DNA of 28,947 nt from a virus (IMGVR_UViG_3300037087_000054:1-28947); one strand, 5' to 3'. Positions 15,301 through 21,672 are shown, counted from the stretch's first letter. Made by a program: numbers and translations. Notes: a model not told the origin generated them from the letters alone.

Positions 15301-16904
15301 ATCTTGAGGTGGATCCGGCCTTTGTTTTCAGTGGAAGTTTCTCCTATGTCATCATCCAGCCCTGGTGGGACAAAACCGTCAGCATCGATGTCGGTTACAA
15401 GTGGGTCCCGAAAGAGCAGTTCATCCCGATCACGAGCACCTTGCACAAGACACCTCCGCTAGATGCGCCGGCGGGAACCTACTATCTGACACGCGCCAGC
15501 ATGAACCAGTACGGTCTCGGAACGCTGTTGACGGTCGGCCCGTTCACCATCGTGGCCGCGGGTGGTGGAGTTGGTGACTCTGCAATACCAGGAGAGGCCG
15601 GCTCCCTTGTTGGCACGGGTGCCGGCGGTATATTCCATGTCGATTGGACTTTGCCGACAACCGGCGGCCTGCAGACCCTGGATCAATTTGCCCTGCAGTA
15701 TTCAGTCAACAGCGACCACAGCAGCCCCGTGGCCACCATCATATTGGGTAAGGATCAGCACTACGAATTCATTGGCCCGAATAAGACCTATTATTTCCAG
15801 GTTGCGGCACACAACATGAGCGGGATTGCCAGCGATGCCGGCAGCGTTTCCCTTGGGGCCACGGGCTGGGGGCCATGGAAAACATATCCGGTGGCGGCGT
15901 CCAGCGGAGACTTCACAGGAGCTCCACCTCCCGCGGCGCTTCCCGGATCGGTCAACAGTTTTGCCGTCTGGGTGCAGAACGGGAACGACTTCGTCGCCAC
16001 ATGGGAACCGCCGTCCACGGGCGGACCGTTTGATGACTACCTGCTTGAGTATAGTCCGGTGGCGGCCTTCACGAATGACGGCACTCTGATCTCCGTACCT
16101 CTCGGGACCGTGCTCTCAATAGACGGCAAGGAGTGGGGCAGGACTTACTATTTCCGCATCTCAGCGCACAACCTGAGCGGCATCACAAGCGGTGGCGGCA
16201 GCGGGGATGCGCGCCAGAGTTACTGGCATTCCTCCGGGTGGGGGCCCTGGACGAATTATGGATCGCCAACTGCCGTCACAAGCGACCCAATGCCTACCGG
16301 AAAACTCGATTCGACTGGACAGAGCGGGATAAGCCGCGCCAATACCGGCCTGACGAGCCTGGGTGATGTTGCCAGGACGTTGCCGGATAACAAGGTTCCG
16401 TCCAGTGTCACCACGGGAATCAGTGACGCCCATGCCGCTGGCGACACCGCCTATGATTACGCTGACACCGCCTACTCGCGCGCGGGAACAGCATTAACGA
16501 ATGCCGCGACGGCTGACGGAAAAGCAGTGACAGCCGATGGCAAAGCAGTGACCGCGGACGGAAAAGCGGTGACGGCAGACGGAAAGGCCGTGACCGCTCA
16601 AGGCACGGCAAACACAGCGACAGATCTGGCCAATACCGCTCAAGGTTCTGCTGATACGGCTCAAACTGCAGCCGACACCGCATGGGATCATGCGGAAGAC
16701 GGTATCGCATATACCGGAATCGTCGAAGGCGAAACCGCAACCGCGCAGGGTAGAGCGGATGATGCCTACGACTATGCGGATAGCGCCTACTCGCGGGCAT
16801 CAACCGCTCTGGACACAGCCAACAACGTAGATTCTTCGATTGGCAGTATCGATAGCGAACTGTCCAACCACGAAAGCAGAATTCAATATTTGGAGGATCA
16901 ATGA
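12366..16904 (+). CDS. Tail-tip multidomain protein (M-like + L-like + hub/J-like + FN3)
   Basis: A 1512-residue protein, the largest here. Residues 30-130 resemble the gpM-like protein at 9024. About 170-345 resembles lambda gpL, with cysteines at 295, 298, 305, 327 and 337 that could hold an iron-sulfur cluster as in gpL. About 345-870 is the likely baseplate-hub (J-like) part. Two FN3 domains start near 1078 and 1194 (each with ...YYF...AHN.SGI). The end (about 1360-1512) is a coiled-coil tail with AVTADGK heptads. The protein would form the tail tip that contacts the host. One polypeptide doing several lambda jobs (M, L, J) is the unusual point. No NlpC/P60 (gpK) domain was seen. Weak ribosome site; stop overlaps the next ATG. 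Confidence 0.75.
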   Translation: MSEYLGNIEIPEITPSGTFPITSDYGYGMSEDPQVAIHQFGSANAKIEQRFLLGTGAKRFTVHKAAMSEAQRAALRNFWEAEYGAYGAFTYNAPNDDGIGTTPYTVHIANEPLSWEFLLDSLSTTGVTLVEIPATDPTYTLNSTVTRFPSSGLKTALLSQVQEIIPLIKIQPRETGYPAIYVSDRRCTIDTQLYLARMLEFDGISQSIGNESDQAQFTFGNADRVMTALVNDTNLNRASLEFSLFHVGTGIKVDLWKGEIVNWAGSEGAEFQVTAADGIYELTLPYPTRQISRTCWKCFDDGNGCPFTAQSTGMDMTHFPTADDGVCDKSYDGPNGCIAHGMKRYFGGVIAVPQSVMLKDNSSGTLGFGRTAINSTSIVSDSVYDQFVPEVYTEALSYTDPNGYVTTGMRVNCKIAAGRAEIDFYEAIGIVSEGPIEINTHGPTKVSSTQLGTPYEIPTLDSQYDHMYPGLLGRLVAGNDPAGATEFFSLDANGDKTAGNWRLIYSGGQTYDDNFAAGTSFLTIRRKDTGSLSLTTPSEHAMVVNVLNGISGWVWTAANTRTWQVLGNPIWIIVNMLLRALGLRFASAATAEGYFDVDAAIVAAGICEESVVRLIGTGDEKQFVFNGALQEQKPLRDWIQEVLNNCLGYFTFSFGKLKLGIRENSSAVEAFTVGNIIFQSLQLSPLKPAFNHLTANFGDLEYNFAANSVTVYDIDHAKLIGGATAPLFLKSSISLSGTCTKSQAARIISTRMREELGGVGADQWKAGRLLSYKTTVLALNTESGMVCSMTHPDMPAGAIDGDPTPNYGEFRITGWKLNKDYSIEVQGQTTTDEMYDLTIGPKPADVLVSAVPVETIIAGPSGASDLEVYTHADDDTIPLGAYVAQCAGETTYQETIKGEAYWLSPALPSQGPYSTQRTAFPSASLESGTCTVQGGTKRISCTRTAAPTMVDKVLCIYVPGDDPDAQLSGQIITAEGTDYLEVDPAFVFSGSFSYVIIQPWWDKTVSIDVGYKWVPKEQFIPITSTLHKTPPLDAPAGTYYLTRASMNQYGLGTLLTVGPFTIVAAGGGVGDSAIPGEAGSLVGTGAGGIFHVDWTLPTTGGLQTLDQFALQYSVNSDHSSPVATIILGKDQHYEFIGPNKTYYFQVAAHNMSGIASDAGSVSLGATGWGPWKTYPVAASSGDFTGAPPPAALPGSVNSFAVWVQNGNDFVATWEPPSTGGPFDDYLLEYSPVAAFTNDGTLISVPLGTVLSIDGKEWGRTYYFRISAHNLSGITSGGGSGDARQSYWHSSGWGPWTNYGSPTAVTSDPMPTGKLDSTGQSGISRANTGLTSLGDVARTLPDNKVPSSVTTGISDAHAAGDTAYDYADTAYSRAGTALTNAATADGKAVTADGKAVTADGKAVTADGKAVTAQGTANTATDLANTAQGSADTAQTAADTAWDHAEDGIAYTGIVEGETATAQGRADDAYDYADSAYSRASTALDTANNVDSSIGSIDSELSNHESRIQYLEDQ
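16512..16595 (+). repeat. Four 21-bp tandem repeats in tail-tip gene
   Basis: Four units of 21 bases (starting at 16512, 16533, 16554 and 16575) encode the heptad ADGKAVT four times; a fifth unit is degenerate. Third positions differ between units, so the protein heptad is conserved more than the DNA. This fits a trimeric coiled-coil stalk. The flanks carry a longer protein duplication, AYDYAD.AYSRA.TAL, at about residues 1360 and 1460. Confidence 0.85.
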
Positions 16905-17293
16905 AGACCTTAAAAGTATCCACGACTACGCCAGATGGGACTCGCACACCGTTCACGCTCGATTATGGCATGAGCACGCCGGATATCCAGCAAGTGTACA
17001 TTCAACTGGGAAGTTTCTCGATCAACAATATCACCAGCATGCTCAAGCTGGAGTTCAGGCTCGGAGCATACGACATCAAGGGTCTGTTTCACCCTCACCC
17101 GCTTTATCCGACGGGAATCTATATCATCAGCGCAGTGAAGGATCCTGACTTCTGGAAGATGTACGTTATGGGACGTACCCAGTGGGATCTTGACGCCATG
17201 CTCGACTGGCTCGTAGCGGCTGGGGCTGTTCCGAAAGTGGCTGAACGATTCTGGAATATCCCGAACCTTGTTGTTGAAGTCGTAACACTCTAA
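16901..17293 (+). CDS. Tail-associated protein, unknown
   Basis: A 130-residue protein coupled to the tail-tip gene by an ATGA overlap and preceded by GGAGG. It has a mixed alpha/beta look: KTLKVSTTTPDGTRTPFTLDYG, VYIQLGSFSIN, then IYIISAVKDPDFWKMYVMGR, a helix DLDAMLDWLVAAGAVPK and an aliphatic end. I recognise no family. By position it belongs to the tail tip or fibre set. Confidence 0.5.
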   Translation: MKTLKVSTTTPDGTRTPFTLDYGMSTPDIQQVYIQLGSFSINNITSMLKLEFRLGAYDIKGLFHPHPLYPTGIYIISAVKDPDFWKMYVMGRTQWDLDAMLDWLVAAGAVPKVAERFWNIPNLVVEVVTL

Positions 17294-17323
17294 TCGACGT
17301 AAATCCAATTTCCAATCAGGGGA

Positions 17324-17680
17324 TTGAACGCCGACCTCTTCGGCGCGCTAAAATTTGCGGGATACACCTCGATTGAACTAAGCGGTGGATATCTCTACTT
17401 GAGATTTCCGGTATTTGTCCAAGACGGGTCAGCGGTACTCAAGGATCTCCATGCCGCCGGGATCTATGGCACTACGCTATTTGCCTCATCATATGGCGGC
17501 GGCGGGTACGAACTCGGAGCGGCGGTGACCGGCCTGGTTTCAGCCGTAGCCGGCAAGGTTGATAAGATCACGGTGGCCGCACATACGATGACGATACCCA
17601 AACTGACCACACTCGGCACAGCCGGGTCAATCAGTTGGAACGCGCAGGGGCAAGTCACGAGTTGGGTAGATCCAACCTAA
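17324..17680 (+). CDS. Small tail-fibre-like protein
   Basis: A 118-residue frame opening with TTG at 17324. The AGGGG just before it is closer than ideal and no ATG is available, so the start is uncertain. The C-terminal part (KITVAAHTMTIPKLTTLGTAGSI then SWNAQGQVTSWVDPT) is the 'T.AGTAGS..FNAQG.VT....PT' pattern that ends many phage tail-fibre proteins. It may trimerise as a fibre tip or be a remnant of a longer fibre gene. Confidence 0.5.
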   Translation: MNADLFGALKFAGYTSIELSGGYLYLRFPVFVQDGSAVLKDLHAAGIYGTTLFASSYGGGGYELGAAVTGLVSAVAGKVDKITVAAHTMTIPKLTTLGTAGSISWNAQGQVTSWVDPT

Positions 17681-17713
17681 ACCACAAAGAGCAGGTATTT
17701 AGCGGAGACTGGT

Positions 17714-18103
17714 ATGAACGAAATCCAACGGCACGGCGAGGTAATGGAGGCCATCGGCACCCTGAACGGAAACGTCTCTGGAATCAATAGGCGCCTGGAT
17801 CAGATAAACGGGACGATTGCGAAGCATTCTGAAGGCCTGATTGCGGTCGGCAAGGAGGTTTCGGAACATCCGTTTGTCTGCGAGTTGCGTCCGAAGATGG
17901 AGCAAATCAGCCGGCAACTTGGGTTGGATGAAACCGCCGCGGTGGCCAGGGATAGTAATCAGACAACCGCCGCGGTGGCCAGGGATGCCGCAAATGCTCG
18001 CTGGCGCCGGGTGGTCATGCCGATCGTGTACATCACCACGGGAGCGATAGTGAACGCGTTTGCCCCGAAGTTGGCCGAGTGGCTAAAGCTGGTGTTGAAA
18101 TGA
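17714..18103 (+). CDS. Coiled-coil protein with C-terminal membrane helix (lysis-associated?)
   Basis: A 129-residue protein. The N-terminal ~95 residues are helical and polar (IQRHGEVMEAIGTLNGNVSGI, later RPKMEQISRQLG). One hydrophobic helix follows near 100-118 (VVMPIVYITTGAIVNAFA), then a short amphipathic end. GGAG site upstream; its stop overlaps the endolysin-like gene. This topology resembles haemolysin XhlA-type or holin-accessory proteins. Residues TAAVARD are duplicated by a 22-base perfect direct repeat. Function inferred from topology and position only. Confidence 0.5.
   Translation: MNEIQRHGEVMEAIGTLNGNVSGINRRLDQINGTIAKHSEGLIAVGKEVSEHPFVCELRPKMEQISRQLGLDETAAVARDSNQTTAAVARDAANARWRRVVMPIVYITTGAIVNAFAPKLAEWLKLVLK
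17932..17986 (+). repeat. 22-bp perfect direct repeat in frame
   Basis: The same 22 bases occur at 17932-17953 and 17965-17986, giving a 33-base period that duplicates TAAVARD within the coiled-coil protein. Perfect identity suggests a recent in-frame duplication. Confidence 0.85.
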
Positions 18104-18516
18104 TCCGCTACAAAGACGGCATTATTACTGACGGCTTGCGCTCGCAGATTATCGGCCTGTTCGCGAAGATCGACGTGATTTTCCATGAGCACGGCGCCCA
18201 CATGACGATCACATGCGGGCTCGATGGGCATCCTGAAGACGATCCGCACAGCCACGGATTCGCTGTCGACTTGCGGACGCACGATCTGGCCATCGGTGAC
18301 AGGTCCAACGTGCGCGATGAGATAGCGCAAATGGCGGGGCCCGACTACACCGTGCTGCTCGAATACCCCGGCGGCGCGAATGAACACATCCACGTCCAGT
18401 ACCGCAAGGATCTGTGGCATGGGATCGTGGCCGAAGAGTCCACGGATGCGCACAAGCTGGCCGAAGCGCGGCCGCCGAACGATTCACCCATCAATGACGG
18501 TGGGAAAATAGTCTAA
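18100..18516 (+). CDS. M15-like zinc peptidase, putative endolysin
   Basis: The start at 18100 (ATGA overlap with the previous stop) gives 138 residues. The motif SHGFAVDLRT (H52, D57) and the later NEHIHVQYR (E95, H98) match the H-x4-D ... E..H.H zinc and catalytic arrangement of peptidase family M15 (D-Ala-D-Ala carboxypeptidase / L-Ala-D-Glu endopeptidase type). The protein is short, as phage M15 enzymes often are, and has no wall-binding domain or signal peptide. It would cleave the peptide part of peptidoglycan. The neighbouring membrane proteins could provide export or holin function. Confidence 0.7.
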   Translation: MIRYKDGIITDGLRSQIIGLFAKIDVIFHEHGAHMTITCGLDGHPEDDPHSHGFAVDLRTHDLAIGDRSNVRDEIAQMAGPDYTVLLEYPGGANEHIHVQYRKDLWHGIVAEESTDAHKLAEARPPNDSPINDGGKIV

Positions 18517-18529
18517 ACGAAAGGAAACT

Positions 18530-18724
18530 ATGCCGCTACTTCAAATTATGCTCGTGATCATCGTCGTGGGGGTCATTCTGTGGCTCGTTGAGGCGTTTCT
18601 GCCAATGCCGGCGAACATCAAGCGCCTGCTCGAAATTGTTGTGATCATCGTCCTTGTGATCTGGCTGCTTCAGATCAGCGGATTGCTCGGATATCTGCCG
18701 AATCCGCGCATCGGGAGAATGTGA
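18530..18724 (+). CDS. Two-pass membrane protein (Thivi_2564-like)
   Basis: A 64-residue protein with an AAGGA site. It has two hydrophobic helices: IMLVIIVVGVILWLVEAFL and IVVIIVLVIWLLQISGLL, separated by PMPANIKRLLE. The sequence pattern matches the Thivi_2564 family of small membrane proteins, often seen in phage and prophage lysis regions. It could be a holin or holin-associated protein; that role is inferred from position and topology. Confidence 0.6.
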   Translation: MPLLQIMLVIIVVGVILWLVEAFLPMPANIKRLLEIVVIIVLVIWLLQISGLLGYLPNPRIGRM

Positions 18725-18728
18725 CGCT

Positions 18729-19007
18729 ATGCTGGACTTGCTCAAAGAGGAGTTCGACAAGATTCTTGTCTTCGTGGTCGTCATCTTGCTGTGCCTCATG
18801 TACTACCTGAAGCCGGGGGAGCTGACGGCAGGGTGGGTGTCGGCTATCATCGGCGTCATGGCAACCCTGCTCACCCAGAAGATCGCGAAATCCATCACGG
18901 ACAGGATTGACGCCGGCAATGGGAACGGCAAGCCCCAAGTAAGCAACGCCGTGCAGAATGTTACCAGCACGACAACCGTTACACCAAAGGAGGAAGTAAA
19001 ACCGTGA
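18729..19007 (+). CDS. Holin-like small membrane protein
   Basis: A 92-residue protein. Short N-terminal amphipathic helix, a membrane helix near 12-27 (ILVFVVVILLCLMYYL), a second weaker hydrophobic segment near 34-50 (AGWVSAIIGVMATLL), then a charged and Ser/Thr-rich cytoplasmic tail. This layout is common in phage holins. Its stop is embedded in the GTG start of the next gene (GTGA). Confidence 0.5.
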   Translation: MLDLLKEEFDKILVFVVVILLCLMYYLKPGELTAGWVSAIIGVMATLLTQKIAKSITDRIDAGNGNGKPQVSNAVQNVTSTTTVTPKEEVKP

Positions 19008-19276
19008 CCGAAATACCGCGCCGATGCTACATAAACAAGATGTCACCGGCAGAACTCGCTATCCACGATGCGAAGCGTGTAGTTGAGGAAGCGGGGTGTG
19101 ATGTGCTGTTGACGGAAGCAATCATCTTGCTTTCAGAGGCACAAGAAAAGGTGGCGGATTATTTTGATTTGATGTCAGTGCAACCAAAACCTAAACCTGT
19201 TCCGCCCGTGAATGCGTCGTCGCTCGCTGGGGGCGATCCCACCGACCTGCGCTTCGGGCTGGACGAAACAATCTAG
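19004..19276 (+). CDS. Small protein, unknown
   Basis: A GTG start at 19004 with a good AAGGAGG site and a 4-base overlap with the upstream gene. 90 residues: a helical part (PAELAIHDAKRVVEEAGC, EAIILLSEAQEKVADYF) followed by a Pro-rich and polar tail. No family recognised. It travels with the lysis cassette. Confidence 0.55.
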   Translation: MTEIPRRCYINKMSPAELAIHDAKRVVEEAGCDVLLTEAIILLSEAQEKVADYFDLMSVQPKPKPVPPVNASSLAGGDPTDLRFGLDETI

Positions 19277-19285
19277 GAGAAAAGC

Positions 19286-19720
19286 ATGAAACGATACGCA
19301 ATCGCAATACCAGTTCTGCTTTTAATGCTGGCCTGCGGGCCGGCAGACCTTCAGAAGGTGGCCCAGGGTCTTGACGCCTTGGCAACAGCTACGGGCACGG
19401 CTCAGACCACTATAATCGAGATGAACCGGCAGGCAATGATCGACACCGAGACGACGCGCGGCATTCTGACCGTATTCCAGGACGTTAACCGGGCTCAGAA
19501 GCAGGCCATCGGCATCACACGGCAACTGACCAAGCTGACCGGGACGACCACGCAGCAACTACAGCAGATCATGGGGCCTATCACTGCCTCGATCAAAGAG
19601 CTGGTGGATAAGGGTGCGGTAGGCATCAAAGACCCGGCGACTCAGCAGAAAGTCCTGGCCGTGATCGTGACGGTCCAGACCGTCATTTCGGCGATAAACA
19701 TCTCTCTCAGTGGTAGTTGA
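19286..19720 (+). CDS. Putative phage lipoprotein
   Basis: A 144-residue protein with AGGAG upstream. It begins MKRYAIAIPVLLLMLAC, a signal sequence ending in a lipobox-like MLA|C (Cys17); the -2 leucine is not ideal. The mature part is helical and Gln/Thr-rich (ALATATGTAQTTIIEMNRQ ... TRQLTKLTGTTTQQLQQIM), suggesting a coiled coil in the periplasm. Position near the holin and endolysin genes makes an outer-membrane spanin-type lipoprotein one possibility; a superinfection-exclusion lipoprotein is another. Confidence 0.55.
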   Translation: MKRYAIAIPVLLLMLACGPADLQKVAQGLDALATATGTAQTTIIEMNRQAMIDTETTRGILTVFQDVNRAQKQAIGITRQLTKLTGTTTQQLQQIMGPITASIKELVDKGAVGIKDPATQQKVLAVIVTVQTVISAINISLSGS

Positions 19721-19725
19721 ATAGC

Positions 19726-19753
19726 TTGACAATCTTTGCGAATGTGTTACTAT
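19726..19753 (+). promoter_or_regulatory. Sigma-70-type promoter for HNH gene, leaderless
   Basis: TTGACA (19726-19731), 16-base spacer, extended -10 TGtTACTAT (TACTAT 19748-19753). Transcription should start about 19760-19761, at the ATG of the HNH gene, so the mRNA would be leaderless; no ribosome site is present. TGTGTT (19743-19748) and AACACA (19756-19761) form an inverted repeat across the -10, a possible operator. Confidence 0.65.
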
Positions 19754-19760
19754 TCAACAC

Positions 19761-20393
19761 ATGAGAAAATACAAAGATCGAAGCGAATACTACCGGAAAT
19801 GGTACGAAGACCGTGGCAAAGACTGGTCGGCCCAATACTATAGAGAAAAACATCCCAATGCCGCCCCCTATCGGACACGAGAGAAAGCCAGGGGAATCAG
19901 GTGTTCCGTCGATGGGTGCAATAGTGATCGCAAGTCAACCGGTTTCTGTTCCAAGCACTATGCGAGATATAGAAATTGGGGAGATCCACTCTTTTCCAAA
20001 TATCCGAATCGCGGGCACGGAAACATCACGGAAGATGGGTATAAAAGGATCTGTGTGGATGGAGTGAACGTCCTGGAGCACAGATTTATAATGGAAAAGA
20101 TTTTGGGCAGGAATCTTACAAGGGATGAGACGGTCCATCACAAGGATGGCAATCGTCTCAATAATTCTCTGGAAAACTTAGAGATATTGCCCAACGGAAT
20201 TCACGTGACCCTTCATCTGAAAAGACGTGTCCCAGAAAATACTGAAGCCAACAAGCGTTGTCCGAAATGTGGTCTGGTCCTGTTGCGTTCTGAGTTTCAC
20301 AAAGGGTCCAGTAATTCCGACGGTCTCAGAAGTTGGTGTAAGCAATGTACCTTAACGGATAACAAGGCAAGGAAAGAGAGGGTATCCATATAG
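19761..20393 (+). CDS. Free-standing HNH homing endonuclease
   Basis: A 210-residue protein. It has an N-terminal basic segment, then a CxxxxC...CxxH zinc knuckle (CSVDGCNSD ... GFCSKHY), an HNH core (LEHRFIMEKILG ... ETVHHKDGNRLNNSLENLEIL) with the paired histidines and the Asn-rich finger, and a C-terminal CPKCG ... WCKQC zinc ribbon. These are HNH_3-type homing nucleases that cut DNA and spread their own gene. It brings its own promoter, is more AT-rich than its neighbours, and lies just before a 5'-truncated reading frame. All of this fits a recent selfish insertion. Confidence 0.85.
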   Translation: MRKYKDRSEYYRKWYEDRGKDWSAQYYREKHPNAAPYRTREKARGIRCSVDGCNSDRKSTGFCSKHYARYRNWGDPLFSKYPNRGHGNITEDGYKRICVDGVNVLEHRFIMEKILGRNLTRDETVHHKDGNRLNNSLENLEILPNGIHVTLHLKRRVPENTEANKRCPKCGLVLLRSEFHKGSSNSDGLRSWCKQCTLTDNKARKERVSI

Positions 20394-20581
20394 GACTCGC
20401 ACTTCAAATACTGGCTCTGCTCAACGCAGCGGAGCCCGGAATCGCGTCCCTGATCGCAATCTTGCGAAAGCCGGATGGGACCGTGACGATAATCAACTAC
20501 CTCGACGCGGCCGATGCTGCGGTCGACGCCAATATCAAACAAATCGCGGACTGGATGGCCGCGCACCCGAAGGGAGTTTGA
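20363..20581 (+). pseudogene. 5'-truncated gene remnant behind the HNH gene
   Basis: The open frame overlaps the HNH end and runs to a TGA at 20579-20581, but no ATG, GTG or TTG occurs before codon 34. The protein text is clean: LALQILALLNAAEPGIAS, ILRKPDGTVTIINYLDAADA, then a helix ending in DWMAAHPKGV. GC content and codon style match the phage, unlike the HNH gene. The likeliest reading is a small phage gene whose start was lost when the HNH gene inserted. Translation from ATA 20390, overlapping the HNH stop, or from TTG 20462 cannot be excluded. Confidence 0.5.
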
Positions 20582-20582
20582 A

Positions 20583-20837
20583 ATGGACGACACACTTGAC
20601 ATGCTTTGCCTGAAGTACAACCTGCTCGCCGCTGACCCGGTGAACGTGAAGCTGTTCCCGCCGATCACCAATTTCGCGCAATCGGGTTTCATGCTCCAAT
20701 TCGACATCGGCACGTTGCACTACGCTCAGTACGAACAGGATTTCCGCGACATGGTGGCCGGGCAGCTGCTCATGTTCCAGATGCGCATTGCCAACATGCC
20801 GAAAATCGTGGATTGGCTCAAGGCCAACGCTTCTTAG
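20583..20837 (+). CDS. Small protein, unknown
   Basis: The start at ATG 20583 is preferred over 20514 because AAGGGAG lies just upstream and the earlier part is the opposite frame of the remnant. 84 residues: MDDTLDMLCLKYNLLAADPV, a central beta-like FAQSGFMLQFDIGTLHY, then a helical end (DFRDMVAGQLLMFQMRIANM). It has several methionines. No family recognised. Confidence 0.5.
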   Translation: MDDTLDMLCLKYNLLAADPVNVKLFPPITNFAQSGFMLQFDIGTLHYAQYEQDFRDMVAGQLLMFQMRIANMPKIVDWLKANAS

Positions 20838-20892
20838 CTCGTCCGCCACGCGCGAAAGGAGTAACGGGGCCGTGAGAACAGCTCCAGACCTG

Positions 20893-20980
20893 CACCATTG
20901 ACCGCAACATCACTGCAGCACAACCGCAGACGCCACGGGGCCGGAGCGTAACTTCGGCCCTACGGTGCAATGGTGTTTTT
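20893..20980 (+). terminator. Branched terminator-like fold at the convergent junction
   Basis: GGGCCGGAG (20938-20946) pairs fully with CTTCGGCCC (20952-20960) around a 5-base loop, with one G-T pair. An outer pair, CACCATTG (20893-20900) with CAATGGTG (20968-20975), closes the structure and is followed by a run of Ts (20975-20979). This could end rightward late transcription. The inner hairpin also lies directly behind the stop of the minus-strand gene and could serve it. The region 20838-20959 holds no convincing gene. Confidence 0.45.
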
Positions 20981-21175
20981 GGCCACCAGGATGATGAACC
21001 AGATCACACCCGCGATGATCGGCAGGAGCGCACAGAACACGAGCGTCCGTGCACACCGCCTGATGGTATCGAGCTTATTATCGATGCCTCTGAGGCAGCG
21101 GAGCGTTTCCTCTTCGGGCGTTGGCTTCGGTCCCGCCTTTCCTGATCTCTCAATTTCTGACGCGAGCGTTGACAT
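20960..21175 (-). CDS. Small minus-strand membrane protein
   Basis: A 71-residue protein transcribed against its neighbours. An AGGAGG site ends six bases before its ATG, so I believe it is real. The first ~40 residues are polar with KPTPEEETLRCLRGIDNKLDTI; one membrane helix follows (LVFCALLPIIAGVIWFIILVA) near 45-65. A TACAAT element lies upstream at 21204-21199, with no good -35. Its role is unknown; orientation and location next to the RHH genes suggest expression in a different phase (for example lysogeny). Confidence 0.6.
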   Translation of the reverse strand: MSTLASEIERSGKAGPKPTPEEETLRCLRGIDNKLDTIRRCARTLVFCALLPIIAGVIWFIILVAKNTIAP

Positions 21176-21243
21176 GGTGCCTCCTTTTCATGGGGGCCAT
21201 TGTACACCCGGTTTCTCCGCGGTAGGCGGTAGTGGTTTACCTT

Positions 21244-21468
21244 ATGATGTGCCCGGCGTCACGGAATCAGAAGCACGAATGGCAAACTCCATTCCCAAAC
21301 CACCACCTTGAGCATTGCCCGCATTGTGACGCCTGGCGGATCCACACCGAAGATCGCGTGATCTGGCTACCGCCGCCCGATGCGCTTTCCACTCTGAGAG
21401 AGAATAATTCCTCCGGATTCTGCGGGCATCTGCTCGACTTTTGCGGGCGCGGGCGGAAGCCCCATTAG
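21244..21468 (+). CDS. Small Cys/His protein, unknown (possible)
   Basis: A plus-strand frame with ATG 21244 or 21247 and no clear ribosome site. The product (about 74 residues) has HCPHCDAW and further Cys/His residues, suggesting metal binding, and ends FCGHLLDFCGRGRKPH. Its 3' ~100 bases overlap the minus-strand RHH gene. The clean motif favours reality; the missing ribosome site and the overlap argue against it. Confidence 0.35.
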   Translation: MMCPASRNQKHEWQTPFPNHHLEHCPHCDAWRIHTEDRVIWLPPPDALSTLRENNSSGFCGHLLDFCGRGRKPH

Positions 21469-21666
21469 AAATGTGCGATCCTCCTCCGTGATGAATTCAC
21501 GCCCCTTAAGGCTCATCAATTCTGCATAGATTTCTGAGGCATCAACGCGCTTGTTATCCGCTTGCACCCGCATGATTAGCGCGTCTAATCGCTGTCGTTG
21601 AGCCACTGTTATCCGAAATCCTACCTGGCACGGCTTCAATTCTTCCGGACTCTTTTTTCTCGTCAT
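21367..21666 (-). CDS. RHH-like regulator, minus strand
   Basis: The ATG at 21666 is chosen because the coding pattern becomes regular there. 99 residues. Residues 14-53 fit a ribbon-helix-helix fold: strand QVGFRIT, helix VAQRQRLDALIMRVQA, turn, helix ASEIYAELMSL. A C-terminal tail with PPAPAKVEQMP follows. It is divergent from the RHH-like gene at 21770 across a 103-base promoter region, the geometry of a two-repressor switch such as Arc/Mnt in P22. No ribosome site; TACAAT (minus strand, 21678-21673) would place the transcript start at or next to the ATG. Alternative: a nonspecific helical protein. Confidence 0.5.
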   Translation of the reverse strand: MTRKKSPEELKPCQVGFRITVAQRQRLDALIMRVQADNKRVDASEIYAELMSLKGREFITEEDRTFLMGLPPAPAKVEQMPAESGGIILSQSGKRIGRR

Positions 21667-21672
21667 GCCTGT

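Noticed and set aside
16512-16616. CRISPR or iteron array
   Set aside because: The 21-base units are directly adjacent and encode a heptad coiled coil.
12366-16904. Variable region of a diversity-generating retroelement in the tail-tip or FN3 genes
   Set aside because: No reverse transcriptase and no template repeat are visible, and no adenine-biased paired repeat was noticed.
20838-20959. tRNA or small RNA gene in the gap
   Set aside because: No cloverleaf or T-arm pattern could be traced; only the terminator-like hairpins are convincing.
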